A stretch of DNA of 64,000 nucleotides, taken from contig NZ_CP053928.1 of assembly GCF_014108865.1 (NCBI RefSeq), positions 1,178,001 to 1,242,000 on the forward strand. Reading direction: 5' to 3'. Numbering within the stretch: position 1 is the stretch's first letter; each line of letters begins with the position of its first letter. Made by a program: the position numbers and the translations under genes. Source of the DNA: Nocardioides sp. WS12 (GTDB taxonomy: Bacteria > Actinomycetota > Actinomycetes > Propionibacteriales > Nocardioidaceae). Below, piece by piece: positions 50,647 through 57,555 of this stretch. The notes beneath the pieces were generated by a model. It was not told where the DNA came from, searched no databases, and saw nothing but the letters and a program-made list of their open reading frames with translations.

Positions 50647-52640
50647 GTGACTCGAAGACGATGAAGTCGACCGAGCGGATCGTCCAGCAGGGCGGACCCG
50701 GCCGCGGCCCGATGGGCGGCATGGTCGGCCAGAAGGCCGACAACTTCCGCGCCTCGGCGAAGCGCCTGATTGGGTTGCTGCGTCCCGCGCGGGGCCGGGC
50801 GTTCGCCGTACTCCTCCTCGGCATCGGCTCGGTCGCCTCGGTCGCGATCGGCCCGTGGCTGCTGGGCAAGGCCACCGATGCGGTCTTCACCGGCTACATC
50901 GGCAAGGAGGTCGGCCAGCAATTGCCGGAGGGCGCCACCAAGTCCGACGCCATCGCCGCGGCTGAGTCGCGTGGTGACGGTCAGTTCGCCGACTTCCTGC
51001 GCGGCCTCGACATCATCCCCGGCCAGGGCGTCGACTTCGGCCAGGTCGGCCAGTTGCTGCTGGTCACCCTGCTGATCTACATCGGCGGTCAGGTGCTCGG
51101 TTGGCTGCAGGGCTACTACATCAACGATGTCGTGCAGGAGACCGTGCGGCAGATGCGGTCCGACGTGGAGGACAAGGTGCATCGCCTGCCCCTGTCGTAC
51201 TTCGACAAGCAGCCGCGCGGCGAGCTTCTCAGCCGGGTCACCAACGACATCGACAACGTCGCACAGAACCTCCAGCAGACGATGAGCCAATTGCTCACGT
51301 CCTTGCTGATGGTCGTCGGCGTCCTCGGCATGATGTTCTGGATCTCGCCGCTGCTGGCCCTGATCGCGCTGGTGTCGGTACCGATCGCGATGTTCGCGAG
51401 CGGCCGGATCATGAAGCGCTCCCAGAGCCAGTTCATCAACCAGTGGCGCCAGACCGGCAAGCTCAACGGTCAGGTCGAGGAGGCCATCTCCGGCCACGCA
51501 CTGGTGTCGGTCTTCGGTCGCCGCGAGAGCGTCGAGGCGGGCTTCGACGAAGCCAACGAGGCGCTGTTCCAGTCGTCGTTCAAGGCACAGTTCATCAGCG
51601 GGCTGGTGATGCCGGTGATGATGCTGGTCGGCAACATCAACTACGTGATCATCGCCGTCGTCGGCGGGCTCCGGGTGACGTCCGGGTCGATGAGCATCGG
51701 TGACGTCCAGGCCTTCATCCAGTACTCCCGGATGTTCTCCCAGCCGATCACCCAGATCGCGTCGATGGCGAACCTCCTGCAGTCGGGAGTCGCGTCGGCG
51801 GAGCGGGTGTTCGAGTTGCTGGACGCCGAGGAGGAGGTGGATCCGTCGGTGGTCGCAACGGTTGATGACGCGCGTGCGTCTGAAGCCGTGCGCGAGGAGA
51901 CTCGCGGCGAGGTGGCCTTCGAGGACGTGTCGTTCTCGTACGACCCCGACGAGCCGCTGATCGAGGACCTGTCCCTCATCGCGCACCCCGGCCAGATGGT
52001 CGCGATCGTGGGACCGACCGGCGCGGGCAAGACCACGCTGGTCAACCTGATCATGCGGTTCTACGAACTCAACGCAGGCCGGATCACCCTCGACGGCACG
52101 GACATCACCGCGCTCTCACGGGCCGAACTGCGCAGCCGGATCGGGATGGTGTTGCAGGACACCTGGCTGTTCGAGGGCACCATCCGCGACAACATCGCGT
52201 ACGGCCGCCCCGACGCGACCGAGGACGAGATCCGTGCCGCAGCCAAGGCGACGTACGTCGACCGCTTCGTGCACTCGCTGCCCGACGGCTACGACACCAA
52301 GGTCGACGACGAGGGCTCGAACCTGTCCGCCGGCGAGCGACAACTGATCACCATCGCCCGGGCGTTCCTTGCCCAGCCGGCGCTGCTGATCCTCGACGAG
52401 GCGACGTCGTCGGTCGACACCCGTACGGAGCTGTTGCTGCAGCACGCGATGGCCGCCCTGCGGACCGACCGGACGTCGTTCGTGATCGCCCACCGGCTCT
52501 CCACGATCCGCGACGCCGACCTCATCCTGGTGATGGAGGACGGACGGATCGTGGAGCAGGGGTCGCACGCCGAACTGCTCGAGGCGGACGGTCCCTTCGC
52601 CCACCTCCACGCAGCGCAGTTCGCAGCCGCTTCCATCTGA
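50643..52640 (+). CDS. ABC exporter half-transporter (subunit 2)
   Basis: A 665-residue partner. After a Gly/Pro-rich 35-residue head come six transmembrane helices with an unusually long first extracytoplasmic loop (about 83-125). The nucleotide-binding domain has Walker A GPTGAGKTT (near 457), signature LSAGE (561-565, not LSGGQ) and Walker B LLILDEA with Glu586, and H-loop IAHRLS. Its altered signature would face the altered Walker B of subunit 1, so both defects fall in one ATP site. ATGA overlap couples the two genes. Confidence 0.93.
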   Translation: MSDSKTMKSTERIVQQGGPGRGPMGGMVGQKADNFRASAKRLIGLLRPARGRAFAVLLLGIGSVASVAIGPWLLGKATDAVFTGYIGKEVGQQLPEGATKSDAIAAAESRGDGQFADFLRGLDIIPGQGVDFGQVGQLLLVTLLIYIGGQVLGWLQGYYINDVVQETVRQMRSDVEDKVHRLPLSYFDKQPRGELLSRVTNDIDNVAQNLQQTMSQLLTSLLMVVGVLGMMFWISPLLALIALVSVPIAMFASGRIMKRSQSQFINQWRQTGKLNGQVEEAISGHALVSVFGRRESVEAGFDEANEALFQSSFKAQFISGLVMPVMMLVGNINYVIIAVVGGLRVTSGSMSIGDVQAFIQYSRMFSQPITQIASMANLLQSGVASAERVFELLDAEEEVDPSVVATVDDARASEAVREETRGEVAFEDVSFSYDPDEPLIEDLSLIAHPGQMVAIVGPTGAGKTTLVNLIMRFYELNAGRITLDGTDITALSRAELRSRIGMVLQDTWLFEGTIRDNIAYGRPDATEDEIRAAAKATYVDRFVHSLPDGYDTKVDDEGSNLSAGERQLITIARAFLAQPALLILDEATSSVDTRTELLLQHAMAALRTDRTSFVIAHRLSTIRDADLILVMEDGRIVEQGSHAELLEADGPFAHLHAAQFAAASI

Positions 52641-52650
52641 GCCTGCAGGC

Positions 52651-52711
52651 GGCGTACCAACCGAATTTGTCCCTCTCCGCCCGTTCGGAGGACAAATTCG
52701 GTTGGTACGCC
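52651..52711. terminator. Perfect 22-bp hairpin between convergent genes
   Basis: GGCGTACCAACCGAATTTGTCC and its exact complement (52690-52711) enclose 17 bases, in the 82-base gap between the exporter and a minus-strand lipoprotein gene. There is no U tract on either strand. Confidence 0.65.
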
Positions 52712-52722
52712 GACCAGCCGGC

Positions 52723-53346
52723 CTAGCAGCCGTACTGGAAGTAGGGCTTCTCGCCGCCGGTGACGGCGATCCTGGCGATCGTGGTGGCGTCGGTGACGTC
52801 GCCGGGCAGTGCGTTGAGCAGGAACCCGAGGTAGGCCAGGCCGTCCTCCTCGGACGGCGGGTAGACCGAGGACGTCTCCCCGAATCCGTCCGCGACGGGC
52901 TGGGTGATGGCCGGGAACGCCCGCTTGAGTTCGCCGTACGTCGACCCGACCTCGATGTCGCCGTGCTCGGTGTGCGGCCCGGGGGCCGAGACGAACAGCT
53001 GCGTGATGGTGGCGTCCTTGTCGGTCAGGACCAGGAGCTTCTCGGCTGTCGGGTCGGCCGCCCAGTGGATCAACTCGCCGCCACAGAGCACCGCGCCGTC
53101 CTCGAACAACCCGGTCGGCGTCCACTGGGCGCGGGTCATGCCGACCCGGGCCGCACCGATCGAGCCGGGCAGGATGACCAGTTCGTCCGGTGTGGACGGG
53201 GTGCTCGTCGGGTCGCTGGTGGCCGTCGAGGTCGCCTTGTCCTTCGCCTCGGCAGGGCTTCCGTTGTCGGTGCAGCCCGTGAACAGTGCGGTGCCGGCAA
53301 GGAGGAGGGCAAGGACTGCCGGCGTACGGCGCGAGTGCAGGTTCAT
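52723..53346 (-). CDS. Putative lipoprotein of unknown function
   Basis: A 207-residue exported protein. The signal sequence ends in the lipobox LFTGC, followed by a Ser/Thr/Pro-rich linker and a globular domain with ARVGMTRAQW, LCGGELIHW and VGSTYGELKRAFP. This last motif resembles repeats in actinobacterial secreted proteins where a short helix follows G-x-x-Y/F-x-x-L. The ATG at the signal peptide is chosen over an upstream start. It lies 54 bases past metI on the same strand and may share its transcript. Confidence 0.75.
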   Translation of the reverse strand: MNLHSRRTPAVLALLLAGTALFTGCTDNGSPAEAKDKATSTATSDPTSTPSTPDELVILPGSIGAARVGMTRAQWTPTGLFEDGAVLCGGELIHWAADPTAEKLLVLTDKDATITQLFVSAPGPHTEHGDIEVGSTYGELKRAFPAITQPVADGFGETSSVYPPSEEDGLAYLGFLLNALPGDVTDATTIARIAVTGGEKPYFQYGC

Positions 53347-53399
53347 GCTTCGTGTGATGCCGGGGCCTGCGGATTGGTTGTCGGCCAAGCGGACCTTCT

Positions 53400-54077
53400 T
53401 CAGCGCCGCAGCACCTTGCGGGCCAGCAGGTTGCCCGACAACTGGATCACCATCACGATGGCAACGAGGACCAGGATCGAGCCCCAGGTGACGATCTCGT
53501 CGAACTGGCGGAAGCCGTAGACCTGGGCGAAGGAGCCGAGTCCGCCGCCGGCGATGACGCCGGCGATGGCCGTCATGTCGATGATCGCCACGAAGGCGAA
53601 CGTGAAGCCGAGGATCAGCGGACCGAGGGCTTCGGGCACCAGGACGGTGAACGTGATCCGGGTCCGGCTGGCGCCCATCGCGCGCGCCGCCTCGATCACG
53701 CCCGGGTTGACCGTCACCAGGTTCTGCTCGACGATCCGGCTGATCCCGAAGATCGCGGCAATGGTGATCGCGAAGGTCGCTGCCCAGATCCCGATGCCGG
53801 TGCCGATCACGAGGCGCGCGAGTGGCTGCAGGGCGGCCACGAAGATCACGAACGGGATCGGCCGGAAGAAGTTGACCAGCACGTTGAGCACCACGAACAC
53901 GGGGCGGTTGGCGAAGAGTCCGCCCTTGCGGGTGAGGAACAGGCCCAGGCCGAGTCCGAGGCCGAGCAGGCCGCCGATCACGAGGGCGATCGAGCCCATG
54001 ACCAGGGTTCCCCCGGTGGCCGACCAGAACTCCGACTGCAGTTCCCCGAGTCGGGTGTCGATGGCGAGGACGTCCAT
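53400..54077 (-). CDS. metI: Methionine ABC transporter permease
   Basis: A 225-residue permease with about five transmembrane segments. The conserved loop EAARAMGASRTRITFTVLVPEALGPLILG is the EAA motif that docks on the ATPase. NFFRPIPFVIFV and AGVIAGGGLGSFA are typical of MetI. The ATG near the metN stop is chosen. It is the membrane subunit for D/L-methionine import. Confidence 0.94.
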   Translation of the reverse strand: MDVLAIDTRLGELQSEFWSATGGTLVMGSIALVIGGLLGLGLGLGLFLTRKGGLFANRPVFVVLNVLVNFFRPIPFVIFVAALQPLARLVIGTGIGIWAATFAITIAAIFGISRIVEQNLVTVNPGVIEAARAMGASRTRITFTVLVPEALGPLILGFTFAFVAIIDMTAIAGVIAGGGLGSFAQVYGFRQFDEIVTWGSILVLVAIVMVIQLSGNLLARKVLRR

Positions 54078-54078
54078 C

Positions 54079-55107
54079 TCAGGCCACCTCCGTCCAGGCG
54101 ACGAGCGCGCTGACATCCGTCAGTCCTCGCTCGATCGCGTCGTCATCGCCGGTGAGGGCAAGGGTGAGGTTCCCGAAGGTGTGGCCCTGGATCTCCTCGA
54201 TGCCGCCGAAGATGAGCTCGAACTCGACCTGGTGCCGCAGGAGTACGGCGAACACCTCGGACTGGCGCGCCGTTCCTTCGCGGAACGCGATCCGGATGAA
54301 CCGGCCCGGATGCCGCTCCCGCAGGGCGTCGAGTGCGACTGGTGACGGGACGTCGTCGACGACCGAGCCCACGAAGCGGCGGGTCACCGGGTGCTGGGGC
54401 TCGGCGAACAGCTCGGCCGTCACGCCCTCCTCCACCACCTTCCCGTTCTCCATCACCGCAACGCGATGCGCGATCCGTCGTACGGCGTCCATTTCGTGGG
54501 TGATCAGCAGGATCGTGATCCCGAGTTCCCGGTTGACCTTGGCGAGCAGGTCGAGCACGTCGCGGGTCGTGTCGGGGTCCAGTGCGCTGGTGGCCTCGTC
54601 GGCCAGCAGCAGCTGCGGGTTGGTGGCCAGTGCGCGGGCAATGCCGACGCGCTGCTTCTGTCCGCCCGACAGCTCGTCGATGCGGGCATGCGCCTTGTCG
54701 CCGAGGCCGACGAAGTGCAGCAGCTCGGAGATCCGCTTCTGCTGCTCCCGCCGCGGCGTGCCCGCCACGGTGAGCGGGAAGGCCAGGTTGCCCCACACGG
54801 TGCGTGAGTCGAGCAGGTTGAACTGCTGGAACACCATCCCGATGCCGAGCCGGACCTTGCGCAGCTCGCGCTCGGAGAGCGTGGTGACGTCGACGCCGTC
54901 GACCACCACGCTGCCCGACGTCGCCGGCTCCAGCGCGTTGACCAGTCGGACGAGGGTCGACTTGCCAGCGCCGGAATAGCCGACGATCGCGAAGATCTCG
55001 CCCTGCTCAACGGTGAGGTCGACGTTGTCCACGGCGCGGATCGGGGCGTCGCCACGTCGCGCCGGAGCGAACTCCTTGACGACGCCCCGCAGTTCCACGA
55101 GTCCCAT
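54079..55107 (-). CDS. metN: Methionine ABC transporter ATP-binding protein
   Basis: A 342-residue ATPase. It has Walker A GYSGAGKS, Q-loop FQQFNLL, signature LSGGQKQRVGIARAL, Walker B LLLADEATSALDP and H-loop ITHEMD. The C-terminal 80 residues form the NIL domain (EVFAVLLRHQVEFELIFGGIEEIQGHTFGNLTLALTG), which binds methionine and shuts transport down when it is plentiful. It lies between metQ and metI. Confidence 0.96.
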   Translation of the reverse strand: MGLVELRGVVKEFAPARRGDAPIRAVDNVDLTVEQGEIFAIVGYSGAGKSTLVRLVNALEPATSGSVVVDGVDVTTLSERELRKVRLGIGMVFQQFNLLDSRTVWGNLAFPLTVAGTPRREQQKRISELLHFVGLGDKAHARIDELSGGQKQRVGIARALATNPQLLLADEATSALDPDTTRDVLDLLAKVNRELGITILLITHEMDAVRRIAHRVAVMENGKVVEEGVTAELFAEPQHPVTRRFVGSVVDDVPSPVALDALRERHPGRFIRIAFREGTARQSEVFAVLLRHQVEFELIFGGIEEIQGHTFGNLTLALTGDDDAIERGLTDVSALVAWTEVA

Positions 55108-55118
55108 CAGTGCAGCGC

Positions 55119-56084
55119 CTACTTCTTCTCGCGGATCTGGTCCTCGACCTGGTGCAGGCTCTTCTCGAGGTCCGCCTGGCTGATCGTGAGGAACTCCGCA
55201 GTGTTGCCGGATGCCTCGTCGGCACCGTCGAGTACTGCCTGCGTCTGCTGGTAGATCTCGACCAGCTTCAACAGGACCGGGTTGTCCTTGTCCTCGGCGC
55301 GAACCGCGAAGATGTTCACGTACGGCAGTGCCTTGTCCGAGGACGGGTCGTCCTGGGCGATGGCGTCGTCGAACTTCAGGCCGGCGTCGGTGACGAAGTC
55401 GTTGTTGATGATCGCGGCGGCCACGTCGGGCAGCGACGTGACGGTCAGGTCCGCCTGGACGGCCTTGACCTTCACCCGGGAGGCGGACTCGTCGACGTCG
55501 GCGACGGTCGAGAAGATCGTGCCGCCGTTCTTGAGCGTGACCAGGCCGGCCGACTGGAGCACGAGCAGGCCGCGCGCCTGGTTGGAGTCGTCGTCGGGGA
55601 CCACGACGGTGTCGCCGTCCTTGATGTCGGCGACGTCGTCGTACTTCTTGGAGTAGAGGCCGAGCGGGTAGATCGCGGTGGAACCGATCGGGACCAGGTC
55701 GTCGTTGTTCGCGACGTTGTGCTCGGCGAGGTACACGATGTGCTGGAACTGGTTGGCGTCCAGTTCGCCCTCGCTCAGCGCGGGATTCGGCAGCGGGTAG
55801 CTGGCGAAGTCCTTGACCTCCAGGTCGATGCCGGCTTCCTTGGCCGCGTCCGTGAGGGTCTTCCAGTACGCGTCGGAGGCACCGACCGTGCCGAGCACGA
55901 CCTTCACCGGGTTGTCCTTGTCCAGTTCGGTGGTGGCGTCCTTGCCGGTGGCGCGGGGTGCGTCGTCGCCGCGGGTGGCGAAGAAGATCACCGCGCCGAT
56001 GAGGGCGATCACCACGACACCAACGCCGACCAGCAGGGGCAGTCGGGACTTCGGGGCTTCGATGAGGGGAATGTCGTCGGACAT
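55119..56084 (-). CDS. metQ: Methionine-binding protein MetQ, membrane-anchored without lipobox
   Basis: A 321-residue substrate-binding protein of the NlpA/MetQ family: VKVVLGTVGASDAYWKTL, FQHIVYLAEHNV, PIGSTAIYPLGLYSKKY, VVVPDDDSNQARGLLVLQSAGLV. MetQ is usually a lipoprotein, but here a 15-residue cytoplasmic head precedes an uncleaved-looking helix (LPLLVGVGVVVIALIGAVIFFA) and there is no lipobox cysteine. It should therefore be tethered by a transmembrane helix. AAGGAGG lies upstream of the ATG. First gene of metQ-metN-metI. Confidence 0.93.
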   Translation of the reverse strand: MSDDIPLIEAPKSRLPLLVGVGVVVIALIGAVIFFATRGDDAPRATGKDATTELDKDNPVKVVLGTVGASDAYWKTLTDAAKEAGIDLEVKDFASYPLPNPALSEGELDANQFQHIVYLAEHNVANNDDLVPIGSTAIYPLGLYSKKYDDVADIKDGDTVVVPDDDSNQARGLLVLQSAGLVTLKNGGTIFSTVADVDESASRVKVKAVQADLTVTSLPDVAAAIINNDFVTDAGLKFDDAIAQDDPSSDKALPYVNIFAVRAEDKDNPVLLKLVEIYQQTQAVLDGADEASGNTAEFLTISQADLEKSLHQVEDQIREKK

Positions 56085-56162
56085 CGTCGTCCTCCTTCTC
56101 GGTTCGGGCGCGACTCGTGATCGCGCCGGGGGAGCGGCCGGGGTGTGCCGCGGGAGTCGCTC

Positions 56163-56192
56163 ACTCTAAGGCAAGTAACTCTAGTGAGTTAA
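56163..56192 (-). promoter_or_regulatory. metQ promoter with overlapping inverted repeat
   Basis: On the minus strand TTAACT (56187-56192) and TAGAGT (56163-56168) are 18 bases apart. TAACTCTAGTGAGTTA (56176-56191) is an inverted repeat with six-base arms covering the -35 box and part of the spacer, a likely repressor site for sulfur or methionine control. The roughly 80-nt leader shows no convincing SAM riboswitch core. Confidence 0.5.
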
Positions 56193-56302
56193 TCGGGGTT
56201 GGTGGACCCGATGGTGGTGACAAGGAAGCGCGACGGGGAGCCATTCCCGGGTGTGACCGGGCAGACACTGCGGTTCTTTGAAATCCAGGTGCGGAAATCC
56301 CG

Positions 56303-56331
56303 TTGTGTCCCGGCGAGTGCCGACCTACCGT
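56303..56331 (+). promoter_or_regulatory. Promoter of the small structured transcript
   Basis: TTGTGT (56303-56308) and TACCGT (56326-56331) are 17 bases apart. Transcription would start near 56338, only about seven bases before the extended Shine-Dalgarno. The stretch 56193-56302 between this and the metQ promoter shows no gene. Confidence 0.55.
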
Positions 56332-56363
56332 TGTCGCACACGGGAAAGGAGGTGGTCCGAAGA

Positions 56364-56402
56364 ATGATTTCTTTGAGGACGCGTGAGGTGGCTGCCCGCT
56401 AG
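56364..56402 (+). CDS. 12-residue small ORF with extended Shine-Dalgarno
   Basis: It encodes MISLRTREVAAR. AAAGGAGGTGGTCC (56345-56358), five bases before the ATG, is complementary to the 16S rRNA 3' end (AAAGGAGGTGATCC expected) at 13 of 14 positions, far stronger than any other ribosome site in the window. The ORF ends exactly where the switch-like stem begins. Three of its 12 codons encode Arg. A leader peptide is more likely than a functional peptide. Confidence 0.6.
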   Translation: MISLRTREVAAR

Positions 56403-56469
56403 CAGCCCGAGTAATGAACTGGTCGGCTTCGTGCGACCAGGGCTGCTCGCGAAAACCACAGCAGCCACC

Positions 56470-56538
56470 CGACCCGCAGGTGCACCGGGACGTCCCCCGG
56501 TCGGTCCACCGGACCACGCCTGCGGGTCGCTGCTTTTT
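56470..56538 (+). terminator. Three-way-junction terminator of the small transcript
   Basis: CGACCCGCAGG (56470-56480) pairs with CCTGCGGGTCG (56519-56529), followed by CTGC and TTTTT. Within it ACCGGG/CCCGGT and GGTCC/GGACC form two separate hairpins, giving a branched structure unusual for a simple terminator. Confidence 0.75.
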
Positions 56539-56550
56539 GACCGACGTTCC

Positions 56551-57441
56551 TCATGCTGCGCTGTCGAGGAGGTCGTCCGCCTCGGTGAGAAGACTCCATT
56601 GAGTGGGCCATCGCCGGACGGACGTGAGGGCGCCCATGCGGAGCTCCCGAGCCCGACGCAGATCCGTCGGGTCCACGATTCCCTTCGCCGCCACCGCGCT
56701 GAGCATGTCGGCGTACTGACGTGTGGCTTCGATCAGGGCGAGCCAGTCGTCCCGTTCTGCGTCGCTGGTGTCATTCGGCGGTTGTCTGGTGGCAGTGATC
56801 TCCTCCAGCAGGTCCAGGGCCAGGGGTCGCAGGCTTTCGTTGATCAGACGGGCGCGCGCGGGAGGTCGGGTCTCCTCGGGCCCGAGGGGCACGAGATGGC
56901 GGAGGACCGGGATGGCCCGGGACATCTTGCGTGCGCCCCACTTGAGTTCGCGCAGATTCCACATGCGGTCGTCGGCCCACCCGCGGACGGCTGCGGCGAG
57001 GGTGGCGTCCTTGGCGTACTGGTCGATGTCGAGGCTCGCCCCGGCCCGCGCCAGCCAGGCAAGGGCGAACTCGTCCAGGTGAATGCCGTCGGTCGCGGGA
57101 TCCTCTGGGTCGAGGTGCTGCTCGACGGAGACAGAGACATCGCATCCACGTTCTGACAGCTCGCGGGCACGATCGGCGAGGTCGTAGCCCAGGTCGCGCA
57201 GTGCCATCGAGAGGCCATGGCAGCCGCGGTGGACGGCGTCGTCGAAGACCAGTTCTGTTCGCCATGCCGCGGACGTACGGGGCGGGGCGCCCGGCTGGAG
57301 CAGCGGGTCGCCGACGTCGCTCGAGTGTTCCCGGTCGGGATCTCGCCCCAGCGCGCGGGTGATCTCCGCGAGGCGGAGGTCCCGGCTGAACACCTCAAGT
57401 GATGCGCGGAAGCAGGGATGCTCGTCCGAGGAGTCGGTCAC
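56551..57441 (-). CDS. DUF4279 domain protein with C-terminal extension
   Basis: A 296-residue soluble protein. The first 140 residues fit DUF4279: FRASLEVFSRDLRLAEITRALGRDPD, a short linker with SAAWRTELVF, LRDLGYDLADRARELSERGCDVSVSVEQH, and LDEFALAWLARAGASLDIDQYA. The rest is helical with no family recognised. The start is a GTG without a good ribosome site. It lies opposite and convergent to the small transcript and separates it from the MFS operon. DUF4279 has no established biochemical role. Confidence 0.72.
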   Translation of the reverse strand: MTDSSDEHPCFRASLEVFSRDLRLAEITRALGRDPDREHSSDVGDPLLQPGAPPRTSAAWRTELVFDDAVHRGCHGLSMALRDLGYDLADRARELSERGCDVSVSVEQHLDPEDPATDGIHLDEFALAWLARAGASLDIDQYAKDATLAAAVRGWADDRMWNLRELKWGARKMSRAIPVLRHLVPLGPEETRPPARARLINESLRPLALDLLEEITATRQPPNDTSDAERDDWLALIEATRQYADMLSAVAAKGIVDPTDLRRARELRMGALTSVRRWPTQWSLLTEADDLLDSAA

Positions 57442-57509
57442 CGTGCCATGGTTCGGGGCCGGCCGCTACGGCGCACCTGATTTGCGAATGTCTCCCCGGT
57501 CACAACAAG

Positions 57510-57555
57510 TTGTCCTCGTCAACCATCAGGGGTTATGGTTGCCGAATGGCAACCA
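57510..57555 (+). promoter_or_regulatory. MFS-MarR promoter with operator over the start codon
   Basis: TTGTCC (57510-57515) and TATGGT (57534-57539) are 18 bases apart; the -10 ends six bases before the ATG, so the mRNA is leaderless. TGGTTGCCGAATGGCAACCA (57536-57555) is an inverted repeat with perfect eight-base arms lying over the -10, the transcription start and the start codon, a strong MarR site candidate. Confidence 0.75.

Larger units (their letters stand above)
56338..56538 (+). ncRNA. Stand-alone structured transcript with a 12-codon ORF (attenuator-like)
   Basis: The unit has its own promoter and terminator. AGCAGCCC (56401-56408), which begins inside the ORF's TAG stop, can pair with GGGCTGCT (56440-56447), enclosing the smaller stem CTGGTC/GACCAG. 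The same GGCTGCT can instead pair with a second AGCAGCC at 56460-56466. A ribosome at the stop codon would mask the first copy and favour the second pairing, the logic of a leader-peptide switch. GCAG (56461-56464) can also extend the terminator stem, so the alternatives affect termination. No plus-strand gene follows for 1 kb. Confidence 0.6.

Noticed and set aside
56085..56162. SAM riboswitch in the metQ leader
   Set aside because: The leader is GC-rich, but I cannot align the SAM-IV or S-box core or a pseudoknot; an Infernal search would settle it.
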